The notes: generated from the letters alone by a model not told the origin. DNA of 23,064 bases from Thermoplasmatota archaeon (GCA_023379355.1 JAMCUD010000108.1:1-23064); one strand, 5' to 3'. Numbered from the stretch's first letter, positions 9,099-17,573 are shown. Numbers and translations are program-made.

Positions 9099-10592
9099 TC
9101 AGATATTTTTATGGGCATCACCGGAGGACATGGAATTTTCAAGAATGTTCATAACAGTGTTCAGCGGTATTTCAATCCACTCCGGCCTGTTATTGATCTC
9201 GTAGATCAGTTCATAGGAAGATTTGTCCAGGATGAATATGTCTAGGAGATCGTTGAATTTTTCACCGTTCCCGGGAAGTATTTCACAGTATCCGGTGAAC
9301 GCTTTTTTATAAGAATCAATGATTGTCCTCCTCACCTCATTCAATATTGTGTCCTTCTCATCTGCCAGCCTTTCATTTCCGGTCTTCAAGACAACATAGG
9401 ATACAAGGTAGTCCATAGATCTGATTAATCCGGCAAGATCCTTCATTGGGGACTGTTTTCTTCTCCTCTCTTCCATGGATCTCACGGGTTCGCCCTCAAA
9501 ATCTATGATGTAGAATGCGTCATTCCATATGAGTATCTGCCCAAGGTGATAATCTCCATGCACCCTGATCTTTTTCATTCCTGTTACGGTCAACCCGGAA
9601 AGCATTTTCTCAGCTATGCTGTTGAAATTGACTTTTTCGGATATCTTTCCAAGACGTTCCAGGTATCCGCCATTTTTTTCTGCATAAGACCCAAGGAGTT
9701 CAAGGCACTTTCTCGTATATTCCACAGATCCAATCACAATGCCCTGCAGATCACCTATCTGCAGAGGTTCCGGCTTGAAGGCATGATCATCTATCAGTGA
9801 GAGCGATCTGTGCATATTCCCGGTGATCTTTCCAAGTTCATCTCCAAGCCGGACAATATCACTTTTCAACCTCTGGAAATCCTCAAGATTCTCGGCAAGG
9901 GATGTGAACCTGCCAGTATAGTATGTCCAGGCATCCACTGATCCATCCAGAAACTGGAAAGAACCTGCCAGGTACAATCTCATTCCTCTTCCTTCGTAGA
10001 GGGCATATCCCATTGGCCTGGGTACATTGCTGAAACCGGATCTGTCCACCAGTGCCATGGACATCTCCAGATCTGGATTTTCCCCACTCTGCAGGTATCT
10101 GTAGTTCTTTACTATTATTAATCTGTCCACTATGGAGGAACTGTTGCTCTGTTCCGATCTTACTGTTTCAAACCTCTGGAACGCAGGCATTGTGAAGAAC
10201 CTGGTTTTGAAGAACTTCACCGTTCCGATCATTCCTTTAATATCAGCATCCGCAGCAATGCCTCTTATCACTGCCTCGGTATAGGCAGGGTCAAAGAAAG
10301 CGTCCCGCAGAAAAATTCTCAGATCACCAGAATAGGTTGATGCTATTGTACCCTCATCATCATTCAACGAAACAGTTATGGGAAGGGAATAAATTGCATT
10401 CCCATTACCGGCGAAGCCAATCTCAACAATAACAATATTTATGTTTTTTCCCCGATCCAGAGGGATGATGTCCAGGACATTGACAGTCTCAGGTTCCATG
10501 GACTTCTGTCCGAACCATCTCCTGTTTCTTATATAATCCAGCAGACTCCTTCCTGTTTCACCTTCAAGATCTTCACGGCGGAGATCAATCAT
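9099..10592 (-). CDS. mak: maltokinase, ATP-dependent (Pep2/Mak, aminoglycoside phosphotransferase fold)
   Basis: Mak phosphorylates maltose from TreS to alpha-maltose 1-phosphate, the GlgE donor, using ATP. With the ATG at 10592 the protein has 497 residues. The N-terminal cap begins LLDYIRNRRWFGQKS, with the RRWFG(Q/A)KS motif diagnostic for maltokinases. The C-lobe has the phosphotransferase loop RVHGDYHLGQIL (HGDYHLGQ at 345-352, catalytic Asp347) and the metal-binding IDFEGEP around Asp364. This is followed by ERRRKQSPMKDLAG, which is typical of Mak. I prefer ATG 10592 because GAGGG at 10599-10603 lies 6 bases upstream; an in-frame ATG at 10610 has no such site. It overlaps the treS end by 8 bases. 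In many bacteria Mak is fused to TreS; here they are separate but coupled. Confidence 0.92.
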   Translation of the reverse strand: MIDLRREDLEGETGRSLLDYIRNRRWFGQKSMEPETVNVLDIIPLDRGKNINIVIVEIGFAGNGNAIYSLPITVSLNDDEGTIASTYSGDLRIFLRDAFFDPAYTEAVIRGIAADADIKGMIGTVKFFKTRFFTMPAFQRFETVRSEQSNSSSIVDRLIIVKNYRYLQSGENPDLEMSMALVDRSGFSNVPRPMGYALYEGRGMRLYLAGSFQFLDGSVDAWTYYTGRFTSLAENLEDFQRLKSDIVRLGDELGKITGNMHRSLSLIDDHAFKPEPLQIGDLQGIVIGSVEYTRKCLELLGSYAEKNGGYLERLGKISEKVNFNSIAEKMLSGLTVTGMKKIRVHGDYHLGQILIWNDAFYIIDFEGEPVRSMEERRRKQSPMKDLAGLIRSMDYLVSYVVLKTGNERLADEKDTILNEVRRTIIDSYKKAFTGYCEILPGNGEKFNDLLDIFILDKSSYELIYEINNRPEWIEIPLNTVMNILENSMSSGDAHKNI

Positions 10593-12252
10593 CAAAATCC
10601 CTCGTGTCATCCTGATCCGGAACTGTGAGGTTCAACCAGAAGAAGGATCTTGGGGAAAGGGTGAAGAAATAAGGCAGATCCCCAATTTTGGGGAAAGGTG
10701 CCTTGGTGATGGCTTCAAGTGGTTTGAGCCCCTTGAATTCTGGAAGGCTAAGTTCAACATAGGTAGGCCTCCTGGAAAGGTTGTATATGCATAACATCCT
10801 CTGGTCCTCAAATTCCCTGACGTATGCCAGTACCCGCCTGTTTTTCTGATCTATAAATCTGATATTGCCTCTTCCCAGAAGTTTTGAATAGTTTTTTCTC
10901 ACCCGGAGCATTTTCTTCATCCAGTTGAGAAGCGATGAATTGAGTCTCAATTCAGATTCCACATTGACACTTTCGTAGTTGTAGTTCGGGTTTGTTATCA
11001 CCGGTGAGTAAAGCTGCTCACTGTCCACCGCAGAAAAACCGGCATTACGGTCATGGGACCACTGCATCGGCGTTCTGACCCCGTTCCTGTCTCCAAGGTA
11101 GATGTTATCACCCATCCCTATTTCATCTCCGTAGTATATAATGGGGCTTCCCGGAAGTGAGAATATCAGGGCATTGAGAAGCTCAAGTGTAGAACGATCA
11201 TTGTCAACAAGTGGTGCAAGCCTTCTTCTTATGCCCAGGTTAAGCCTCATTTTTGGAAGCTTGGCATATTCATTATACATGATATCTCTCTCCTCATCCG
11301 TAACCATTTCCAGTGTAAGCTCATCATGATTCCTCAGGAAAATGCACCAGTCGCAGTTTTCAGGAATGCCAAGAGTTTGGTTTATAATATTCACTAATGG
11401 ATAAGCATTCTCCTTGGCAAGAGAAATGAATATTCTTGGCATAAGGGGGAAGTTGAATGCCATGTGGAACTCATCTCCGTTTCCAAAATATTCTCTTGCT
11501 TCGGTTGGCCACTGGTTTGCTTCGGCCAGAAGAATGCATTCAGGGAATTCCTCGTTGACCATTTTCCTGATCTCCCTGAAGTAGGCGTGCGTCTCAGGAA
11601 GATTTTCGCAGCTGGTTCCTTCCCGTTCAAATAGGTAAGGAACGGCATCGCACCTGAAACCATCCAGTCCTATACTGAGCCAGTACCTGATCACATTTTT
11701 CATCTCCTCACGTACCTCAGGATTATCATAGTTCAAATCCGGCTGATGACTGTAGAACCTGTGCCAGTAATACTGCTTGGAGATTGGTTCCCAGGCCCAG
11801 TTTGAAAGCTCAGTGTCTATGAATATGACCCTTGCCTCTCTGTACTTCTCGTCGGTATCGCTCCACACGAACCAGTCCCTCTTCGGGGAATCCCTGCTTT
11901 TCTTTGCCTCAATGAACCATGCATTCTGGTCTGAAACATGATTGAGAACCAGGTCGGCTATCACCCTTATTCCAAGATCATGGGCATCTTTTATGAATGC
12001 CTTGAAATCATCCATTGTACCGTAATCTGGCTGAATGGAATAGAAATCTGAAATATCATACCCGTCATCCTTCATTGGGGATTTGTAAAATGGAAGGAGC
12101 CATAAGCAGTCAACACCCAGATCATGCAGGTATGGGAGTTTGAGTCTCAGACCATTGAAATCACCAAATCCGTCATTTGTTGAATCGTAGTACGACTTAA
12201 CAGGCACTTCGTAAAAAACAGCATCTTTATACCACAGCGGATTGCTTTCCAT
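10585..12252 (-). CDS. treS: trehalose synthase, maltose alpha-D-glucosyltransferase (GH13_16)
   Basis: TreS reversibly isomerises trehalose and maltose within one active site. From ATG 12252 it has 555 residues. The start LWYKDAVFYEVPVKSYYDS followed by NDGFGDFNGL is the TreS signature. Catalytic residues are Asp202 in GLDGFRCDAVPYLFEREGTS, Glu244 in LLAEANQWP and Asp310 in FLRNHDELTLEMV. GDRNGVRTPMQWSHDRNAGFS near 387-407 is also typical. ATG 12252 is preferred because AGGTGA lies 5 bases upstream; a GTG at 12261 is in frame but that ribosome site would fall inside the coding region. It lies directly after glgE and overlaps mak. Feeding Mak and GlgE, it probably runs in the trehalose-to-maltose direction. 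No signal peptide. Confidence 0.96.
   Translation of the reverse strand: MESNPLWYKDAVFYEVPVKSYYDSTNDGFGDFNGLRLKLPYLHDLGVDCLWLLPFYKSPMKDDGYDISDFYSIQPDYGTMDDFKAFIKDAHDLGIRVIADLVLNHVSDQNAWFIEAKKSRDSPKRDWFVWSDTDEKYREARVIFIDTELSNWAWEPISKQYYWHRFYSHQPDLNYDNPEVREEMKNVIRYWLSIGLDGFRCDAVPYLFEREGTSCENLPETHAYFREIRKMVNEEFPECILLAEANQWPTEAREYFGNGDEFHMAFNFPLMPRIFISLAKENAYPLVNIINQTLGIPENCDWCIFLRNHDELTLEMVTDEERDIMYNEYAKLPKMRLNLGIRRRLAPLVDNDRSTLELLNALIFSLPGSPIIYYGDEIGMGDNIYLGDRNGVRTPMQWSHDRNAGFSAVDSEQLYSPVITNPNYNYESVNVESELRLNSSLLNWMKKMLRVRKNYSKLLGRGNIRFIDQKNRRVLAYVREFEDQRMLCIYNLSRRPTYVELSLPEFKGLKPLEAITKAPFPKIGDLPYFFTLSPRSFFWLNLTVPDQDDTRDFDD
10599..10603 (-). promoter_or_regulatory. ribosome binding site that sets the mak start
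   Basis: GAGGG lies 6 bases before ATG 10592 and inside the 3' end of treS. It favours this start over the in-frame ATG 18 bases upstream. Confidence 0.5.
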
Positions 12253-12257
12253 ATACC

Positions 12258-12263
12258 TCACCT
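12258..12263 (-). promoter_or_regulatory. treS ribosome binding site formed by the glgE stop codon
   Basis: AGGTGA is made of the last sense codon (AGG) and stop codon (TGA) of glgE and lies 5 bases before the treS ATG. A ribosome ending glgE stops on the site that starts treS, so the two are probably translationally coupled. Confidence 0.55.
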
Positions 12264-14195
12264 TTCCACTTTCAATATGTGTGCAGGTCTCTCACCCGGT
12301 ATGAGTCTCAGGTAATTATATTCTCCCTGCCATACATAAAGATCACCGGTGAGAAGATCCCTCACCCTGTAAGGTTCCATTTCACCTGCACCTATAAGCG
12401 AAAGAGGAACCCTCACCGTGGCTGAATGGATCTCGAAAGGATTGAGGTTAACAGCAACCATGACAACCTCCTCTCCGTCATTTGACTGCCGCGTATAGAA
12501 TATTATGTTGGGATTGTCGCTCTGGTGAAACTGAATATTTCCAATGGACTGGAGAGCTTTCTCAGATTTTCTTACAGCATTCAGCTTTGTTATGAGGTCT
12601 CTTATATTGCCAGGTGCATCAAAGTCCCTGTTCCTGATCTCATATTTCTCTGAGTTCATGTATTCCTCTGTCCCTGGAACAGCTTCGTTCTCGCAGATTT
12701 CAAAGCCGCTGTATATGCCCCAGAGTGGGGAAAGGGTTGCAGCAAGAGCTGATCTCAGCATAAAGGCTGGTCGTCCCCCATTCTGAAGTATCGGTGGAAG
12801 TATGTCTGGTGTGTTTGTGAAAAGCATTGGACGGAAATGGGTTTTTAATGCCGGGGATGAAAGATCCGAAAAGTATTCTCTAATCTCAAAATCAAAATTC
12901 CTCCAAGTGAAGTAGGTATATGACATTGAGAATCCGATTTTTGAGAGTTCATACATCAATTTAGGGCGGGTGAACGCCTCAGCAAGGAAAATCACGTCTT
13001 CATGATCTTTTTTTATCTCTCCTATGATCCATTTCCAGAAATCAAGAGGCTTGGTATGCGGGTTATCCACCCTGAATATCCTGACACCTTTCCCGATCCA
13101 GAAGAGAACAACACGTTTCAGTTCCTTCCACAGTTCCTCCTTCTCAGGTGAATCGAAATTCAGTGGGTATATGTCGTAGTATTTCTTTGGTGGGTTCTCT
13201 GCGTATCTTATTGTGCCGTCAGGCCTGTGGTAGAACCATTCAGGGTGTTCCTTGACATAGGGATGGTCCGGTGAACACTGGAATGCAAGATCCATTGCTA
13301 TCTCCAGTCCATTTTTCCTGGCAGCATTCATCAGGTGGACAAAATCATCTATTGTCCCCAGATCCGGGTTCACAGCATCATGCCCGCCAAGGCTGCTGCC
13401 AATTGCCCATGGGCTGCCTGGATCACCGGGCCTGGCTTTTCTAGCACCATTTTTCCCTCTTCTTTCCGATACACCTATGGGGTGTATGGGTGTCAGGTAC
13501 AGGACGTCAAATCCCATTGATGAAATATAGTCGAGTTTCTCTTCGCATTCCCTGAATGTACCGGATACACCTGGTTTACTGCCCTGCGATCTTGGAAAGA
13601 TCTCATACCAGCTTGAGAATCCAGCTTTTCTGCGATCAGCATTAACCCTCAGCACAGGGGAAAAAGTTGTGAGGTCCTTTTTTTCCTCATAACGCCTCAC
13701 AATTGACAGTAATCCTGGATCATTGAGAAGATCGGGTACAGCTGCCGGATCACTTCTGTCAATTGCTGAAATCTTCTTTCCAATGAATGCTGAATCCTTC
13801 TTTCCGCATCTTGCTGCCATATCCTTCATCATGGATAATACCACTTTCAGATCCACGTCAATACTTTCTCCACCTCTTATCCATGAAGAAATGTTTCTGG
13901 CCTGTGTGGCAAATCCGTCCACCCATGCTTCAACTGTGTATTCATAATAACCAGTCTTTGAAATTTCAAAGGAACCTGACCATGTGTCATTGTATCCAGG
14001 TTGCATTGGAACGGATTTCCAGATCTCACTGCCCTCATACCTGAACTTTAAATCTGCGCTGATCAGATCGGTCCCATGGGTGAATATGTCGGCATTTACA
14101 GTGAAGAGATCTCCAATAACAGCCTTGGCACTGAATTTCCCGCAATCTAACTGAGGCCACACATTCTCTATGGCAATCCTTCCATCACTTTCCAT
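12258..14195 (-). CDS. glgE: alpha-1,4-glucan:maltose-1-phosphate maltosyltransferase (GH13_3)
   Basis: GlgE transfers maltosyl units from alpha-maltose 1-phosphate to the non-reducing end of a glucan and releases phosphate. The 645 residues start IAIENVWPQLDCGKFSAK, the usual GlgE opening. An N-terminal Ig-like domain (to about 110) and a helical insert (about 111-180) follow. In the barrel are SSWYEIFPRSQG at 194-205, YLTPIHPIGVSERRGKNG at 233-250 and SPWAIGSSLGGHDAVNPDLG at 261-280. The nucleophile is Asp377 in IFRVDNPHTKP, acid/base Glu406 in IFLAEAFTRP and third acid Asp464 in FTNTPDILP. The VDNPH, AEAF(T)RP and NTPDIL set separates GlgE from amylases. It overlaps glgB by 11 bases. GlgE is scarce in archaea, so this is a notable occurrence. 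Confidence 0.96.
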   Translation of the reverse strand: MESDGRIAIENVWPQLDCGKFSAKAVIGDLFTVNADIFTHGTDLISADLKFRYEGSEIWKSVPMQPGYNDTWSGSFEISKTGYYEYTVEAWVDGFATQARNISSWIRGGESIDVDLKVVLSMMKDMAARCGKKDSAFIGKKISAIDRSDPAAVPDLLNDPGLLSIVRRYEEKKDLTTFSPVLRVNADRRKAGFSSWYEIFPRSQGSKPGVSGTFRECEEKLDYISSMGFDVLYLTPIHPIGVSERRGKNGARKARPGDPGSPWAIGSSLGGHDAVNPDLGTIDDFVHLMNAARKNGLEIAMDLAFQCSPDHPYVKEHPEWFYHRPDGTIRYAENPPKKYYDIYPLNFDSPEKEELWKELKRVVLFWIGKGVRIFRVDNPHTKPLDFWKWIIGEIKKDHEDVIFLAEAFTRPKLMYELSKIGFSMSYTYFTWRNFDFEIREYFSDLSSPALKTHFRPMLFTNTPDILPPILQNGGRPAFMLRSALAATLSPLWGIYSGFEICENEAVPGTEEYMNSEKYEIRNRDFDAPGNIRDLITKLNAVRKSEKALQSIGNIQFHQSDNPNIIFYTRQSNDGEEVVMVAVNLNPFEIHSATVRVPLSLIGAGEMEPYRVRDLLTGDLYVWQGEYNYLRLIPGERPAHILKVER

Positions 14196-16380
14196 GATTC
14201 TTTCCCTCCCTCAAGAAGAAAACAGACCCAAGTGGAGGTATTGTGATCTCTATGGAATCCTGTCTACCATGTGACCCGTATCCCTTTGAATGCACTCCAC
14301 CATAATTCCCTATTCCGCTTCCTCCATAGTGTTCTGAATCAGAGTTAAATATCTCCCTGTAGAAACCTTCTTTGTTGACACCAATGATATAGTTGCTTCT
14401 TGGAACAGGTGTCATATTGAACACGGCTATGATCTCCATATCTCCCTTGATATTCTTTCTCATGAAACTTATGACCGTGTTGCTTGAGTCGTTGAAGTCA
14501 ATCCACTCAAATCCTCTGGAATCGCAGTCCAGCTGGTGCATTTCGCTGTATTTGCCATATATGTTCGCGAGATCTGATATCATATTCACTATTTTCTTTC
14601 TCCCTTCCTGTTCAGCTTCCTCCCACTTCAACTGGTCAAGGGCATTCCATTCCTCATCCTGCCCGAATTCGTTTCCCATGAATATGAGCTTCTTTCCGGG
14701 GAATGCAAACATGTATGAAAACAGAAGCCTGATGTTGGCAAGTTTCTGCCAGCTGTCACCTGGCATTTTCCGGAATATTGATCCCTTTCCATGAACTATT
14801 TCATCATGTGATATGGGAAGTATGTATTTTTCACTGAATGCGTACCACATGGAAAAGGTCAGTTTACCAAGGTCATATTTTCTGTAGATTGGATCTTTGG
14901 AAAAAAACTCAAGTGTATCGTGCATCCAGCCCATGTTCCATTTGTAGTCAAATCCCAAGCCTCCAAGTTCAACCGGGCTTGTGACCCCACCCCAGGCCGT
15001 TGATTCCTCTGCCACTGAGATTATGCCTGGAAAATACTCATGTATCTTTGCATTCAGTTCCCTTATAAAGGCTATTGCCTCCAGGTTTTCACGACCTCCA
15101 TATCTGTTTGGTATCCACTCCCCCTGTTTCCGTGAATAGTCAAGGTACAGCATGGATGAAACTGCATCTATCCTTATTCCGTCAACGTGGTATTTATCAA
15201 TCCAGAAGAGGGCGCTGGAGATCAGGAAGTTTCTAACCTCGTTCCTTCCGTAGTTGAATATCCTAGTGCCCCAGTCAGGATGGGTCCCCAATCTCGGATC
15301 AGCATGATCATAAAGGTGTGTACCATCATACATAGATAGACCGTAACTGTCATCGGGAAAATGGGCAGGAACCCAGTCAAGTATGACTCCAATTCCGTTT
15401 TCGTGGAACTTTTCCACAAAGTACATGAAATCATGGACATCTCCATACCTTGAGGTGGGAGCATAATAGTTGACAACCTGATAACCCCAGGATTCGTCAA
15501 GGGGATATTCAGTTATGGGCATTATCTCTATGTGGGTAAATCCCATGTTCTTAACGTACTGCACAAGTTCGTCGGCTATTTTCCTGTAATTCAGGAATGT
15601 GTTGTATGGCCCTCTTTTCCATGATCCAAGGTGTACCTCATATATTGCCATGGGTGAATTTCGATATGATTGTCTGTCCCTACCTTGAACCCAACTGCTG
15701 TCATCCCAGCTGTGTTCCAGGCTGGTTACTATGGACGCTGTACGGGGCCGCTTCTCCGTGTAGAATGCATAGGGATCAGTTCGTTCACTCACATCGCCAC
15801 CAACCCTTGATTTTATGGCGAACTTATAAAGCTCATTTTCCTTTATACCGGGTATAAACAGCTCCCAGAGTCCAGATTGGCGCACGTTTGCCATTGGGTG
15901 CATTCCCCGGGTCCAGTGGTTGAAATTCCCAACCACGGAAACAGATATGGCATTTGGCGCCCACACTATGAATCTGACACCCTTTACGCCGTTTATGGTC
16001 ATGATGTGTGAACCCATTGTTTCATAACTTTTGTAGAGTTCGCCTTTCTTGAAAAGGTAAAGGTCAAATTCACTCAATGAAGGCTGAAATGCATAGGGAT
16101 CCTCTGAGGTGTTAACATATCCGCTTTGATCCTCGTAGGATATCATGTATCCTCGGGACACCTTTCCCTCAGCAGTCTCAAGGAAGAAGAATCCATTTTG
16201 TTTTCCTTCCATTTCAATTTTTGTGCCATCAGGCGAACACACTATCCATGCTCTTTTTGCAATTGGAAGATATGCCCTGAAAATTGTTTTCCCATCTGAT
16301 TCGGTGTGGGGCCCGAGGTACTGGAATGGTTCTTCACAATCCATCTCCATTATCTGTCTCATCAATTCCTGTTTATTCAA
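14185..16380 (-). CDS. glgB: 1,4-alpha-glucan branching enzyme (GH13_9)
   Basis: GlgB cuts alpha-1,4 chains and rejoins the piece as an alpha-1,6 branch. The 731 residues include an extra N-terminal beta domain (about 1-115) before the CBM48 domain (about 120-225, VRFIVWAPNA, GNFNHW). Barrel motifs are YEVHLGSWKRG (247-257), GVILDWVPAHFP (331-342), GIRIDAVSSMLYLDY with nucleophile Asp405, SVAEESTAWGGVT with Glu458 and LPISHDEIVHGKGS with Asp526. MGNEFGQDEEWN follows. This matches full-length bacterial GlgB rather than the GH57 branching enzymes of many archaea. The start is TTG: AAGGTG at 16389-16394 lies 8 bases upstream, and the next in-frame ATG is six codons in without such a site. It is first in the glgB-glgE-treS-mak array, where it branches the GlgE product. 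Confidence 0.96.
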   Translation of the reverse strand: MNKQELMRQIMEMDCEEPFQYLGPHTESDGKTIFRAYLPIAKRAWIVCSPDGTKIEMEGKQNGFFFLETAEGKVSRGYMISYEDQSGYVNTSEDPYAFQPSLSEFDLYLFKKGELYKSYETMGSHIMTINGVKGVRFIVWAPNAISVSVVGNFNHWTRGMHPMANVRQSGLWELFIPGIKENELYKFAIKSRVGGDVSERTDPYAFYTEKRPRTASIVTSLEHSWDDSSWVQGRDRQSYRNSPMAIYEVHLGSWKRGPYNTFLNYRKIADELVQYVKNMGFTHIEIMPITEYPLDESWGYQVVNYYAPTSRYGDVHDFMYFVEKFHENGIGVILDWVPAHFPDDSYGLSMYDGTHLYDHADPRLGTHPDWGTRIFNYGRNEVRNFLISSALFWIDKYHVDGIRIDAVSSMLYLDYSRKQGEWIPNRYGGRENLEAIAFIRELNAKIHEYFPGIISVAEESTAWGGVTSPVELGGLGFDYKWNMGWMHDTLEFFSKDPIYRKYDLGKLTFSMWYAFSEKYILPISHDEIVHGKGSIFRKMPGDSWQKLANIRLLFSYMFAFPGKKLIFMGNEFGQDEEWNALDQLKWEEAEQEGRKKIVNMISDLANIYGKYSEMHQLDCDSRGFEWIDFNDSSNTVISFMRKNIKGDMEIIAVFNMTPVPRSNYIIGVNKEGFYREIFNSDSEHYGGSGIGNYGGVHSKGYGSHGRQDSIEITIPPLGSVFFLREGKNHGK
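14204..14210 (-). promoter_or_regulatory. ribosome binding site of glgE inside glgB
   Basis: GGGAGGG ends 8 bases before the glgE ATG and lies inside the last codons of glgB, which supports the overlapping start at 14195. Confidence 0.5.
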
Positions 16381-16388
16381 AATTACGC

Positions 16389-16394
16389 ACCTTT
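16389..16394 (-). promoter_or_regulatory. ribosome binding site that supports the TTG start of glgB
   Basis: AAGGTG on the minus strand lies 8 bases before the TTG at 16380, ideal spacing for that codon and too far (26 bases) from the next in-frame ATG. Confidence 0.55.
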
Positions 16395-16420
16395 TAATTA
16401 CATTTTAACATTCTCTTATT

Positions 16421-16434
16421 CAATATATATATTA
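16421..16434 (-). promoter_or_regulatory. TATA box of the glgB-glgE-treS-mak operon
   Basis: A run of alternating A and T (aatatatatatt) is centred about 47 bases before the glgB start. The transcript would begin near 16402 with a leader of about 20 bases that includes the AAGGTG ribosome site. Confidence 0.5.
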
Positions 16435-16488
16435 TCCAGTGCCATGATTTTTATTCACCATCAGAAATAACTATGAAACTGTTTCCGA

Positions 16489-16506
16489 TTTTTAAGTATA
16501 TAAAAG
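16489..16506 (+). promoter_or_regulatory. TATA box and leader of the duplicated membrane protein gene
   Basis: tttttaagtatataaaag is followed by a leader of about 20 bases with AAGGTG at 16522-16527, 10 bases before the ATG. It faces away from the glgB promoter in a 157-base divergent region. Confidence 0.5.
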
Positions 16507-16537
16507 TAATGCCTGTTTTTTAAGGTGTACTGCTAAT

Positions 16538-17422
16538 ATGTTTATAAGAAATGTTGTTAGCATGATATCACGGAACAGAAAATTTCTAATCATCCTTGGT
16601 TCAATCTGGCTTCTGGACGGCTTAATGCAGTTCAAGCCACTCATGATCACACAGAGCCTTGTCACTTCAGTAATATGGCCCAATACATGGTATCAACCAT
16701 TGGATATTGCATACCCCATATATTCGGCGGGGAAGATAATCCTGAGTAACGTTGCAGCTTTCGATATTATCTTTGGTTCCATACAGGTAGCAATTGGCCT
16801 GCTTCTCATAGTTGGAAAGTACACAAAAGCAGTGATCATTTTCTCTGTCATATGGTCATTTGCTGTATGGTGGATAGGTGAGGGTTTTGGATCCCTTTTC
16901 ACGGGCCAGGCATCCCTACTTACCGGTGCGCCTGGTGCAGTAATCCTTTACGCACTTGTGGGCATCATTCTTTATCCATCCAGAAACAGGGAAAGGGCTG
17001 AAATAAATTCCAGTAAAATGGCAGGATACGCGCTTGGCTTCATATTCATACTTGGCTTCATCTTACAGATGCAGCCTTACTATTTCATGAGCAGAAACGT
17101 GACATGGAGTCTATCGGTGAACTGGTTTGTTGCAATGTCAGGGTTTCAATCCATTATTTTCGACGTGTTTATTGCTGGAATTTTCCTTTACACTGGCATT
17201 GGCTTCATCATTTTCAAAAATAGAAACAACACCTTTTCTTACATATCAATGGCACTTTCCATCTTCATTTGGGTTCCAGGTGAAATGTTCGGCCATATAT
17301 ATACGGCTCTGGGAACAGATCCAAACAGTGGAGTGATTCTCCTGGTCCTGTCCATGATGGCACTTTATCCCATGAAAAATGCAGTAATGCAGCCATCACC
17401 GGAAGTTCATGTTCCAGCATGA
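16538..17422 (+). CDS. polytopic membrane protein with an internal duplication, function unknown
   Basis: I do not recognise a characterised function. The 294 residues contain about eight hydrophobic segments (near 15-32, 67-93, 97-115, 130-147, 161-178, 195-225, 233-248 and 264-279). The two halves align: residues 17-150 and 161-281 each begin with LG.I..L....Q..P and contain a central helix pair. Each then carries the motif W..GE.FG...T (WWIGEGFGSLFTG at 111-123, WVPGEMFGHIYTA at 245-257), then G...L..L.....LYP. The conserved Gly-Glu next to a helix suggests a functional acidic residue in each half. It is divergent from glgB and followed by a T-rich terminator, so it is probably a single-gene unit. 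Transport or a DoxX-like role is possible but unsupported. Confidence 0.75.
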   Translation: MFIRNVVSMISRNRKFLIILGSIWLLDGLMQFKPLMITQSLVTSVIWPNTWYQPLDIAYPIYSAGKIILSNVAAFDIIFGSIQVAIGLLLIVGKYTKAVIIFSVIWSFAVWWIGEGFGSLFTGQASLLTGAPGAVILYALVGIILYPSRNRERAEINSSKMAGYALGFIFILGFILQMQPYYFMSRNVTWSLSVNWFVAMSGFQSIIFDVFIAGIFLYTGIGFIIFKNRNNTFSYISMALSIFIWVPGEMFGHIYTALGTDPNSGVILLVLSMMALYPMKNAVMQPSPEVHVPA

Positions 17423-17472
17423 GGAGTTCTGTATTCTCATGGCTATGTATTCCTTAATCAGCCCGTTCATAA

Positions 17473-17489
17473 TTTTTTCCCGGTTTTTT
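17473..17489 (+). terminator. double T-run terminator after the membrane protein gene
   Basis: Two runs of six T separated by cccgg lie about 50 bases after the stop. Archaeal RNA polymerase commonly ends at such U-tracts without a hairpin. Confidence 0.45.
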
Positions 17490-17543
17490 ATCAGGCGTTC
17501 ATGCAATAAGGCTGGAAAGTCTGCATGATACCTTCGGCCCCAC

Positions 17544-17553
17544 AATATATATA
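17544..17553 (+). promoter_or_regulatory. TATA box of the isochorismatase-like gene, leaderless
   Basis: aatatatata is centred 25 bases before the ATG at 17574, so transcription should start at the start codon. Confidence 0.5.
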
Positions 17554-17573
17554 GAAAAACCCAATGAGGATGC

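Noticed and set aside
14393..14794. A 133-codon plus-strand frame inside glgB
   Set aside because: It is antisense to the conserved C-terminal part of GlgB, with no promoter or ribosome site.
2542..16380. The GH13 genes as a set of alpha-amylases or recent paralogues of each other
   Set aside because: Each has its own subfamily motifs (TreY GFRVDHIDG, TreZ GLRIDAIHS, TreX VDGFRFDLA, TreS FRCDAVPYLFEREGTS, GlgE FRVDNPHTKP, GlgB GIRIDAVSSMLYLDY), so they are distinct old subfamilies.
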